Source of the DNA: an uncultured Cetobacterium sp.
Lineage (GTDB): Bacteria; Fusobacteriota; Fusobacteriia; Fusobacteriales; Fusobacteriaceae
NCBI GenBank assembly: GCA_900766645.1
Contig: CAAFWD010000187.1
Span: 1 to 42,427 of the forward strand
Reading direction: 5' to 3'
DNA length: 42,427 nt
Part shown: positions 32,763-40,057 of the stretch, piece by piece
Position numbering within the stretch: position 1 is the first letter of the stretch
Layout: each line of letters opens with the position of its first letter
The notes under the pieces: model-generated
Seen by the model: only the letters and a program-made list of their open reading frames with translations
What the model was told of the DNA's origin: nothing
Databases searched by the model: none
Position numbers and translations under genes: made by a program

Positions 32763-33517
32763 CTTGCTCCTAATTCATATGATAATTTCTTACTCATTAA
32801 AACCATTTTAGGCGCTAATTCTTGTAACATAGACATTAGCTTTTCTCTTGTTGCCATTATTGATATAGTTCCTATAAACTCATTATTGACCTTAAAAATT
32901 GGAACTGATATGCAGTAAATTCCCAATTCAACTTCTGATCTTTCTAAAGAATAGCCATCCTCTCTTATTTTATAGATCTCTTCTATCAAAGTTTCTCTAT
33001 CTATAATAGTACTCGTTGTATATTTACGTATTAGTTCCTTATCAAAAATTTTATCAATATTAATATCTTTAGAATATGCCAATGCTAGCTTCCCCGATGC
33101 TGATGCATTTAGAGGAATCTTAGTAACTGATGTGCTTATCGTATAATACAAATTACTTGATTGAACTCTATCTATTAAGTTTAAATGCTCACTTTTATAT
33201 ATAAATAGATTTACCGTTACAGAAAACTCTTCAGAAATTTCTGTGATATATTTATGTCCTACATTTTTTAGTAAAACATCTTCATTAACTATAAAACTTT
33301 TTTCTATAAAGGCTGGACCTAGGGAATAGTTGCTCGTAGCCTCATCTTGTTCTAAATATGAGTTTTTTAAAAGTGTTGATACAATTCCATGAACTGTACT
33401 TTTACTAAGGGATACTTTCTCACTGATCTCTTTTAAAGATAATTCATGTATATCCTCATTAAAACAGTTCATTATATCTATTGCTCTTTGTATGGATTGT
33501 ATGGTTTTCCCTTCCAT
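32750..33517 (-). CDS. IclR-family transcriptional regulator
   Basis: 255 residues. N-terminal winged HTH (about 1-65): IQRAIDIMNCF and LSLKEISEKVSLSKSTVHGIVSTLLKNSYLEQDE, then an IclR effector domain with ASASGKLALAY and SLERSEVELGIYCISVPIFKVNNEFIGTISIM. IclR proteins sense small carbon compounds and control catabolic or stress genes as tetramers. Target genes are not evident; the nearest candidates are glnN (downstream) and the tyrosine phenol-lyase locus. Starts 12 bp after cvfB stop, with AGGAGA RBS. Last gene of a three-gene regulator operon. Confidence 0.88.
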   Translation of the reverse strand: MEGKTIQSIQRAIDIMNCFNEDIHELSLKEISEKVSLSKSTVHGIVSTLLKNSYLEQDEATSNYSLGPAFIEKSFIVNEDVLLKNVGHKYITEISEEFSVTVNLFIYKSEHLNLIDRVQSSNLYYTISTSVTKIPLNASASGKLALAYSKDINIDKIFDKELIRKYTTSTIIDRETLIEEIYKIREDGYSLERSEVELGIYCISVPIFKVNNEFIGTISIMATREKLMSMLQELAPKMVLMSKKLSYELGAREED

Positions 33518-33529
33518 GTAAACACTCTC

Positions 33530-34375
33530 CTATTTAAGTTTAAAATATCCCTCTTCTGTTTTGTCTATTTTCCCCTCTTTTAAAAGTTTTCCTATAGCTC
33601 TTTTAAAAGCTTTTTTACTGATACCAAAGTAATCTTTTATTGCCTCTGGTGAACTACTGTCATTAAATCTAAAATGTGACTTTAATACTCTCATTTTCTC
33701 CATGATTAACTCTGCATCTGTATCCATTTGCATAAATGCTAATTCTCTCATAGCTAAATCTAATTTTCCATCTTCTCTTACTCTAATTACTCTAGCTTCT
33801 ACTTTTTCTCCAACTTCTAAAGTTCTAAAACACTCACTATTTGGTATTAATCCAAAGTATCTATCATCTACTGCTACAAAGACACCAATTTCTGGGTTAA
33901 TTCTATATACTGTTCCCTCTACAGAGTCATTTTTCTTATAATCTTTGCTTGGTAATAAGAAATTATATATTCTCATTGTTGCTGATAATCTTCCTTTACT
34001 ATCCTCATAAAGTCCAACTAAAACTTCATCACCTGCATATACATCCCCTACCATTTGAGCAAAAGGAAGTAGTAACTCTTTTTTTAATCCCCAATCTAAA
34101 AATGCTCCTAATTTCGGATTGATATCTTTTACAATTAACTTTCCTATTGTTCCTATTGTTAAATAAGTTTTTCTTAATGTTGCAGTTAATCTATCCTCTG
34201 AATCTCTATAAATCATTACATCTAACTCTTGTCCAACATCAAAATTCTTTCCTTCAATTTCGTTGTTTGGAAGAAGTATATTATCTTTAGCATCTCCTGT
34301 TTCAGCATCTAGATGTGCTCCTTTACTGCTGAAATTATTAATTCTCATTGTTTGTCTTTTTCCAACTTTTACCAT
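33530..34375 (-). CDS. cvfB: CvfB-like S1 RNA-binding protein
   Basis: 281 residues. Several S1-type beta barrels (ILLPNNEIEGKNFDVGQELDVMIY, LTIGTIGKLIVKDINPKLGAFLDWGLKKELLLPF, SVEGTVYRINPEIGVFVAVDDRYFGLIP), then a C-terminal winged helix (LKSHFRFNDSSSPEAIKDYFGISKKAFKRAIGKLLKEGKI). This is CvfB/YitL of Bacillota, which binds RNA and affects virulence gene expression in Staphylococcus aureus. Mechanism here is unknown. RBS GGAGAAAGG before the ATG. Middle gene of the operon HTH-TPR/cvfB/iclR; gaps are 23 and 12 bp. Confidence 0.85.
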   Translation of the reverse strand: MVKVGKRQTMRINNFSSKGAHLDAETGDAKDNILLPNNEIEGKNFDVGQELDVMIYRDSEDRLTATLRKTYLTIGTIGKLIVKDINPKLGAFLDWGLKKELLLPFAQMVGDVYAGDEVLVGLYEDSKGRLSATMRIYNFLLPSKDYKKNDSVEGTVYRINPEIGVFVAVDDRYFGLIPNSECFRTLEVGEKVEARVIRVREDGKLDLAMRELAFMQMDTDAELIMEKMRVLKSHFRFNDSSSPEAIKDYFGISKKAFKRAIGKLLKEGKIDKTEEGYFKLK

Positions 34376-34398
34376 GTTTTACCTTTCTCCTTACTATT

Positions 34399-35646
34399 TT
34401 ACTCCAAATAGTTATTAAATATAATAAATTTTTCACCCAATTTTGATGGATGATTTTTATAATAATACTCTATAAGCTTTATCACTGGCCTATAATCCTT
34501 ATAATTTTCTAATATTCTTAAATACTCTTTCTCAATACTTAATAATGAATAGTAATCATTTTTTTCAAAAATTGTAAAAAGTTGCAATATTATATTCATA
34601 ACATTTTCTAAAGATACATCTATACCTTTCCCTATAATCAATGCTTCAATATAATAATCTTTCGCCTCTTTTTTATTTTTTAAATATTGCGCTGTTTTCC
34701 CAAGCTCATAAAGTAATTCAAACTTTATCTGTTTATCAATATGTTCATTTTTTTTATCTAATTTTTTTAATTTTAAATAATAATTTCTTGTTTTTTCTTT
34801 TGCATCTATCTCTCGAAAAAACTTTAATAACTCTAAAATTATATTAGTTTTATCTTTATTATCTCCACTTTTTTTCAATAAATCTTCATATATTTTTTCT
34901 GCTGACTCATAAGATTTATTTTTTAAATATATTTTTCCTATCAAAATCAAAATTTTTGATCTTAATTCTTTAGATTTTAATTTAAAAATCAATTTATTTA
35001 TTTTTTCAATCTCAACTATTTCTTTTTCTAGATGATAAACAGAGTTAACGTAATAGTATATCATACTCTCTGAATTATTTCCTAGTTTTATATTATATAT
35101 TTCATCAAAATATTTTGAAAAAATTATAAAAATATCTTTGTATTCTTTTTTTCCCGTTGATAGTTTAAAAAAGTCTACTAACTCTTTTTCTTTTCCTTTT
35201 ATATTTTTTTCCAATTGAAAAAATTTTAGATAAATTTTTCTTAGTTCATCTTTTTCTCCAAATTTTGTATATATCTCTATAAGTTTTTTTATAATTTCTA
35301 TTTTCTCTTTATAAGAAAAATTCATTAAATGTTCATTTATGTTCCAAATATATTTTTCATCTAAAGATTTTCTTTCAAACTTTATATCATCTATATATTG
35401 TAAAATTTGATCTTTTGATTCTTTTATAAATTCCTCATAAGATAAATCTAAAGTAAATCCCTTTTCTTTTAAAAGATATTCTAAATTTAAATATATAATC
35501 AATCCCGTTTTTTTACTAAGTTTTTTTTTATTTTTTTCAACCATTCCTAAATAAACTTTTGATACTTTTCCTTGAACTAACTCCTCTTGGGTTAATTCAT
35601 ATTTTTTACGATACTTAAGTAATTTTTCCCCTGGTGATAAAAACAT
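34399..35646 (-). CDS. HTH-TPR regulator (RNPP-like layout)
   Basis: 415 residues. N-terminal XRE-type HTH (LLKYRKKYELTQEELV to about residue 45, with VSKVYLGMVEKNKKKLSKK), then about 350 residues rich in Lys, Glu, Leu and Tyr forming tetratricopeptide-like helical repeats (for example KSYESAEKIYEDLLKKSGD, GKTAQYLKNKKEAKDYYIEAL). The layout resembles PlcR/Rgg/Rap-type regulators that bind short peptides, but sequence alone does not show peptide binding. No pheromone-like small ORF was found nearby. RBS GGGGGATGAA. First gene of the regulator operon. Confidence 0.72.
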   Translation of the reverse strand: MFLSPGEKLLKYRKKYELTQEELVQGKVSKVYLGMVEKNKKKLSKKTGLIIYLNLEYLLKEKGFTLDLSYEEFIKESKDQILQYIDDIKFERKSLDEKYIWNINEHLMNFSYKEKIEIIKKLIEIYTKFGEKDELRKIYLKFFQLEKNIKGKEKELVDFFKLSTGKKEYKDIFIIFSKYFDEIYNIKLGNNSESMIYYYVNSVYHLEKEIVEIEKINKLIFKLKSKELRSKILILIGKIYLKNKSYESAEKIYEDLLKKSGDNKDKTNIILELLKFFREIDAKEKTRNYYLKLKKLDKKNEHIDKQIKFELLYELGKTAQYLKNKKEAKDYYIEALIIGKGIDVSLENVMNIILQLFTIFEKNDYYSLLSIEKEYLRILENYKDYRPVIKLIEYYYKNHPSKLGEKFIIFNNYLE

Positions 35647-35681
35647 TTCATCCCCCTTAAATATTGAGATCGTCTAACAAT

Positions 35682-35710
35682 AGAGTATCAAATTTTGTAT
35701 TTTTTTACAA
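35682..35710 (-). promoter_or_regulatory. Probable promoter of the regulator operon
   Basis: On the minus strand TTGTAA (35705-35710), 17-bp spacer, TACTCT (35682-35687), 36 bp before the HTH-TPR start. Confidence 0.45.
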
Positions 35711-35711
35711 A

Positions 35712-35743
35712 TAAAATATCCCAAAGTTTTTAACTTTGGGATA
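35712..35743 (-). terminator. Terminator of the tyrosine phenol-lyase/symporter operon
   Basis: TATCCCAAAGTT / AACTTTGGGATA with a TTT loop and a following T-rich run on the minus strand; ends just upstream of the next promoter. Confidence 0.85.
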
Positions 35744-35752
35744 CTTAAAGTG

Positions 35753-37285
35753 TTATTTATTTTCTAATATTACCTCTTTTTTCTTTAAATAAACTTTCTC
35801 ATAATCCTTTAATGAATCTAATGCTATTTTTGACATAGGTATTATTGCTGCTATGTTAAATACAGTCATTAATGCTACTCCTAAATCTCCTAACTCCCAT
35901 ACAAATAGATACTGTGCCATTCCTCCAACAAACATCATCATAAGAGCAAAAATTTTATACCCATCTTGAGCTATCATTTTATCTCCAAAAATATATGCCA
36001 CATTTGATCTTGCATAAAATAATATTCCTAAGAAAGTACTAAAACTAAATAGGAAAAGAATTATTGCTACTAGAGGTGTCCCCATAGATCCTATATGATA
36101 ATCCATACAACTTTGAAGTAGGTCCATTCCCATTTTCCCATCTCTTACACTTAATGGAGCTAATAACATTACAAAAGCTGTACAGCTACAAACAACCAAT
36201 GTATCTATAAACACTCCTAAAGCTTGAATTAATCCTTGTTGAACTGGATGGTCCACATCTGCCGCTGCTGCTGCACAAGGAGCTGATCCACTTCCTGCTT
36301 CATTGGAAAATAATCCTCTTTTTACCCCTTGCATCAATACTGCACCAAATCCTCCTGCTGCAATTTGTCTTGCCCCAAAAGCTTGCTCAAATATCTCTGC
36401 AAACATTCCTGGAACTGCTCCCATATTTTTAACTAGTATAAATATAGTCAGGGCAAAATATAGCATTGCCATAACAGGAACTATTTTATTTAATACATCC
36501 ACTATCTTATCTTTTCTTCCCTTCCCAAATAAAACTATTGTTCCAAGAAGTGTCATTCCTATCGATGTGTAAAGTGGTGAAATATTAAATGCATTTTTAA
36601 AAGATTCTGAAACTGAGTTAGAAACTATTTGTGTTATTCCAATCCAAGTTATAAGTCCAGATATTGCGAATAATAATCCACATAATTTAAAAGTTGAAGA
36701 CTTTTTATAATAAGTTTTTCCATCTGCTGAAATCAATTGTGAATCCTTTTTCACGTCTGATTCAAATGGATCATTTTCTTTAGCTTCAACCACAACTCTC
36801 ATTCTATCCATAAAATATGCTGGTCCCCCTCTCCAACCACCATATAAAGGATCTTTCTCTTTATATATCTGTGCTAGAGTACTCTCTATGAAAGCTGTAT
36901 TTGATCCTATTATCGCTGCAATCCACATCCAAAATATAGCTCCTGGTCCTCCAAAAGAAACTGCTGCTACAACTCCTGCTAGATTTCCCATTCCTACTCT
37001 TGATGCTGTTGCAATAAATAGAGCTTGCATTCCAGATATTGCTTCTTTATCCTCTGAAACTCTATTTTTAAGAACTATTTTTATCATCTCTGGAAATAAT
37101 CTAAATGATAACATCTTAGTCTTTACAGAGTAATATATTCCTGTTGGGATAAGTAACAAAACTAAAATACTTAATCCTATTTTTGTTTCTCCCATATTTA
37201 ACATAACTATATCTCCCCATAAAAAACCATTCATTGCACTTACTATTGTTTTCAATGGAGACAAAACCGTATCTATTATACCCAT
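35753..37285 (-). CDS. Alanine/glycine:cation symporter family (AGCS) transporter
   Basis: 510 residues with about ten hydrophobic membrane helices. Signature GMGNLAGVVAAVSFGGPGAIFWMW (about 93-116) and KRGLFSNEAGSGSAPCAAAAADVDHP (about 331-356) identify the AGCS family (DagA, AlsT), Na+- or H+-coupled importers of alanine, glycine and relatives. The ATG at 37283-37285 has AGGAGG five bases before it; an earlier in-frame GTG overlaps that site. It follows tyrosine phenol-lyase after 43 bp without terminator, so an aromatic amino acid or alanine may be the substrate; inference from neighbourhood only. Confidence 0.88.
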   Translation of the reverse strand: MGIIDTVLSPLKTIVSAMNGFLWGDIVMLNMGETKIGLSILVLLLIPTGIYYSVKTKMLSFRLFPEMIKIVLKNRVSEDKEAISGMQALFIATASRVGMGNLAGVVAAVSFGGPGAIFWMWIAAIIGSNTAFIESTLAQIYKEKDPLYGGWRGGPAYFMDRMRVVVEAKENDPFESDVKKDSQLISADGKTYYKKSSTFKLCGLLFAISGLITWIGITQIVSNSVSESFKNAFNISPLYTSIGMTLLGTIVLFGKGRKDKIVDVLNKIVPVMAMLYFALTIFILVKNMGAVPGMFAEIFEQAFGARQIAAGGFGAVLMQGVKRGLFSNEAGSGSAPCAAAAADVDHPVQQGLIQALGVFIDTLVVCSCTAFVMLLAPLSVRDGKMGMDLLQSCMDYHIGSMGTPLVAIILFLFSFSTFLGILFYARSNVAYIFGDKMIAQDGYKIFALMMMFVGGMAQYLFVWELGDLGVALMTVFNIAAIIPMSKIALDSLKDYEKVYLKKKEVILENK

Positions 37286-37328
37286 GCACACCTCCTATTT
37301 TATTTTCAAGTAGGATGTTTTTGCACTT

Positions 37329-38705
37329 TTATTTCTGAGAAAATCTTCCTGTAAAAAATCTTAAACAAGAAGGTTCGTACTCCCATTTCAATCCTTTTAT
37401 CTCATCTCTTTTATTGTATAAATTTATAACTGCATCGGCTACATAATCTAAATGAGCATATGTATAAACTCTTCTAGGGATAGTTAATCTAACTGTTTCT
37501 AACTTAGGATAGTGATTTTTTCCTGTTTTTATATCTCTTCCTGCTGAAACAATTCCTCTTTCCATTGTTCTTACTCCAGAGCTTTCGTATATAGCTGCTG
37601 CTAAAGTTTGAGCAGGTAACTCTTCTTGCTCTAAATGAGGTAAGAACGCCTTTGCATCCAAGAAAATAGCATGTCCTCCAAACGGTTTTACCATTGGAAC
37701 TCCAGCTGCTTCTAATTTTTCTCCTAAATATCTAATTTGATTTACTCTATGACTTATATATTCATAATTAACTGCCTCTTTTAATCCAATTGCCATAGCT
37801 TCCATATCTCTTCCTGCTAACCCTCCATAACTAGGCATTCCTTCAAACTGAACTACAGTTGCAGTTGCTTGTAAATATAGCTCATAATCATTCATACATA
37901 AGAACCCACCTATATTAGTTAGGCAATCTTTCTTTCCACTCATTGTACATCCATCACCATAAGAGAACATCTCTCTCACAATATCTTTGATTGACTTATC
38001 TGCATATCCCTCTTCTCTATCTTTTATAAAATATGCATTTTCAACACAACGAGTTGCATCGTACATAACTTTTATTCCATTTTTATGAGCCAGTTCAGAA
38101 ACAGCTTTTATATTAGCCATTGAAACTGGTTGTCCTCCTGCTAAGTTAACTGTTACAGCTAAACATACATATGGGATTCTTTCTGCTCCTACTTCATCTA
38201 TTAATGCTTGGAATTTTTTTAAATCCACATTTCCTTTGAATGGAAGGTCTATTTGTGAATCATGTGCTTCATCTATAATTATATCTCTAAATGTTGCACC
38301 ATTTCTTTCCTGATGGAATCTAGTTGTTGTGAAATACATATTTCCAGGAACATAATCTCCAGGTTTTATTGTTAATGTTGATAAAATATTTTCTGCTCCT
38401 CTTCCTTGGTGAGTTGGAACAACATATTTAAATCCAAATAAATCTCTTACTGTTTCTTCTAAATGATAGAAGTTTCTACTTCCTGCGTAAGCCTCATCAC
38501 CTATCATTAATCCAGACCATTGAGCATCACTCATGGCATTAGTTCCAGAGTCTGTTAAAAGATCTATATAGCACTCGTCTGATCTCAATAAGAATGTATT
38601 ATACCCTGCTTTTTTCATAGCTTCTTTTCTTTCAGCTTCACTCATTATTGCCATGTTTTCAACCATCTTAATTTTATATGGTTCTGGTGCGAATTTTTTT
38701 ATCAT
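37329..38705 (-). CDS. tpl: Tyrosine phenol-lyase (beta-tyrosinase)
   Basis: 458 residues. PLP-dependent, Lys259 in SGKKDC is the Schiff-base lysine. By recalled alignment to Citrobacter freundii TPL (offset 2), Tyr73, Thr126, Arg383 in RTMERG and Phe450 fall at key TPL positions. MERG carries the arginine that contacts the substrate phenol in TPL, where tryptophanase has a different sequence (VEIG), and DSGTNAMSD and DATRCVENAYF are TPL-like. The enzyme cleaves L-tyrosine to phenol, pyruvate and ammonia and is reversible. RBS AGAGGAGG. Strong promoter upstream. First gene of an operon with an AGCS transporter. Confidence 0.92.
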   Translation of the reverse strand: MIKKFAPEPYKIKMVENMAIMSEAERKEAMKKAGYNTFLLRSDECYIDLLTDSGTNAMSDAQWSGLMIGDEAYAGSRNFYHLEETVRDLFGFKYVVPTHQGRGAENILSTLTIKPGDYVPGNMYFTTTRFHQERNGATFRDIIIDEAHDSQIDLPFKGNVDLKKFQALIDEVGAERIPYVCLAVTVNLAGGQPVSMANIKAVSELAHKNGIKVMYDATRCVENAYFIKDREEGYADKSIKDIVREMFSYGDGCTMSGKKDCLTNIGGFLCMNDYELYLQATATVVQFEGMPSYGGLAGRDMEAMAIGLKEAVNYEYISHRVNQIRYLGEKLEAAGVPMVKPFGGHAIFLDAKAFLPHLEQEELPAQTLAAAIYESSGVRTMERGIVSAGRDIKTGKNHYPKLETVRLTIPRRVYTYAHLDYVADAVINLYNKRDEIKGLKWEYEPSCLRFFTGRFSQK

Positions 38706-38741
38706 TTTTACATCCTCCTCTAGTTTAATTATGTTGTTACA

Positions 38742-38770
38742 TATATACTTTATGCTTTTTTTTATGTCAA
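38742..38770 (-). promoter_or_regulatory. Promoter of the tyrosine phenol-lyase operon
   Basis: On the minus strand perfect TTGACA (38765-38770), 17-bp spacer, TATATA (38742-38747). Transcript leader of only about 30 nt. Confidence 0.8.
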
Positions 38771-39060
38771 TAGATATGATTTTTTGAAAAAAACTACTCC
38801 CTTTCTTGAAGTTTTTTTTATTTTTTATTAATTTTTTTTATTTTTTTATTCATTTCTAACCTTTTTTCAGTTAATTTTTCTTTTAATTTTTTATAAAAAA
38901 ATTTTTTTCTATTTTTTATTTTATTTTTTATTTGAAAAAAGTTTATTTTATTTTTTTGAAAATTTTTTTTATTTCTATTTTCTTATTTTTTATTTTTTAT
39001 CACTTTATTTTTTACTTTTTTATAATTTTTTTAACCTAATTTAGATTTATTTTTTGTTTC
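38771..39060. other. T-rich non-coding tract upstream of tyrosine phenol-lyase
   Basis: The whole gap 38706-39139 has no gene. From about 38810 to 39060 it is mostly long T runs broken by single A or C; there are only six G in 38821-39060. Near the promoter, T runs start at 38812, 38821, 38832 and 38841, about one turn apart. On the minus strand these are A-tracts upstream of the tpl promoter. No ORF, hairpin-with-T-tail or tRNA is visible. A weak promoter for the LysO genes may lie at its right edge (TTGATT at 39071). Confidence 0.6.
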
Positions 39061-39139
39061 TTTATTTAATTTGATTTTTATGAAGTTATTGGGTAAACTT
39101 GTAATATTAAATTAATTTTAAAGGGGGGGAAAAGAAAAA

Positions 39140-39415
39140 ATGTTTAGAATTTTACTTTATGTTGGAATTATATCTTTTGGGTTTTTATTAAGCTTTTATA
39201 AATTAATCCCACATCCTATTAAATCAAAGACTACTGTACTACAAACTTGTGCTCTATTTTTTCTGTTAGGTATTATGGGATATAAAATCGGTGCTGATGA
39301 TCAAATATTAAAAGAGTTTCCTAAGTTAGGACTACAAGCTTTTGTAATCTCTATTTTCTCAATTATAGGAAGTATTTTTATAACAAAAATATTTTTCAAA
39401 AATAGAAGGGGGTAA
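39140..39415 (+). CDS. LysO-family lysine exporter, N-terminal part (split gene)
   Basis: 91 residues with three hydrophobic membrane segments (LYVGIISFGFLLSF, TCALFFLLGIMGYKIG, FVISIFSIIGSIFI). It matches the N-terminal domain of LysO (YbjE, formerly DUF340), a lysine exporter that is a single chain of about 300 residues in E. coli. RBS is a GGGGGG run about 12 bases before the ATG. The stop codon lies inside the RBS of the second half, so the two halves are translated together. Substrate lysine is by family only. Confidence 0.78.
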   Translation: MFRILLYVGIISFGFLLSFYKLIPHPIKSKTTVLQTCALFFLLGIMGYKIGADDQILKEFPKLGLQAFVISIFSIIGSIFITKIFFKNRRG

Positions 39416-39421
39416 CAACTT

Positions 39422-40024
39422 ATGTTAGGTATTTGTATTTCGATTTTTATTGGCGTTATTTGGGGAATATTTTTTAGAAGTGATTTTATTACCTCTAATT
39501 CTGGAGTACTAATAGATATTGGTCTTTGTTTACTTCTTTTCTTTGTAGGTATAGATATTGGTAGTAACTCATCTGTTTTCAATAACTTAAAAAAATATGG
39601 AAAAAAAGTTTGGATTCTTCCTTTTTCAACTATTATTGGTTCTTTAATTGGTGGAGCTTTTGCAGCTTTTATCCTCCCTATCTCTTTTGGTGAAGGATTA
39701 GCTGTGGCCTCTGGATTAGGATGGTACTCTCTATCTGCCATTGAACTATCAAAAATAAGTGCTGAGCTTGGAAGCATAGCTTTTTTAAGTAATGTTTTCA
39801 GAGAGGTCTTGGCTATCCTTACAATTCCTTTTATCGCTAAAAAAATTGGTGGATTTGAATCTATATCTGTTGCTGGAGCTACATCAATGGATACTCTTCT
39901 TCCTATTATAAACAAAAGTAACTCTTCTGATATATCCATAGTTGCTTTTTTCTCTGGAGTTGTACTTACTAGTGCTGTTCCTATTTTAGTTCCATTAGTT
40001 GTTAATCTATTTAATATTGGTTAA
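39422..40024 (+). CDS. lysO: LysO-family lysine exporter, C-terminal part (split gene)
   Basis: 200 residues, about six membrane helices. GVLIDIGLCLLLFFVGIDIG, GEGLAVASGLGWYSLSAIEL, ELGSIAFLSNVFREVLAI and GATSMDTLLP are LysO signatures. It starts 7 bp after the stop of the first part behind AAGGGGG, so it has its own initiation site, and the gene is split by organisation, not by a frameshift. Exports lysine (and toxic analogue thialysine in E. coli). No lysine riboswitch was seen upstream. Ends at a terminator shared with the lipase gene. Confidence 0.88.
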   Translation: MLGICISIFIGVIWGIFFRSDFITSNSGVLIDIGLCLLLFFVGIDIGSNSSVFNNLKKYGKKVWILPFSTIIGSLIGGAFAAFILPISFGEGLAVASGLGWYSLSAIELSKISAELGSIAFLSNVFREVLAILTIPFIAKKIGGFESISVAGATSMDTLLPIINKSNSSDISIVAFFSGVVLTSAVPILVPLVVNLFNIG

Positions 40025-40057
40025 AAAAAAGCTGTAGAATTAATCTACAGCTTTTTT
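40023..40057. terminator. Bidirectional terminator between lysO and the lipase-like gene
   Basis: GCTGTAGA (40031-40038) / TCTACAGC (40044-40051), 5-nt loop, A8 before and T6 after. Confidence 0.9.

Noticed and set aside
38706..38741. Tna-type leader peptide regulating the tyrosine phenol-lyase operon
   Set aside because: The promoter leaves only about 30 nt of leader, too short for a leader peptide and attenuator.
38706..39139. Replication origin or CRISPR-like repeat in the T-rich tract
   Set aside because: No repeated DnaA boxes and no regular repeat-spacer units; only T runs of varying length.
39413..39424. LysO split as a frameshift error
   Set aside because: The second half has its own AAGGGGG site and ATG at normal spacing.
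39301..39939. Long open reading frame of 212 codons antisense to the LysO genes
   Set aside because: It is the shadow of a well-supported membrane protein gene with clear RBS and family motifs; no RBS or known domain on the minus strand.
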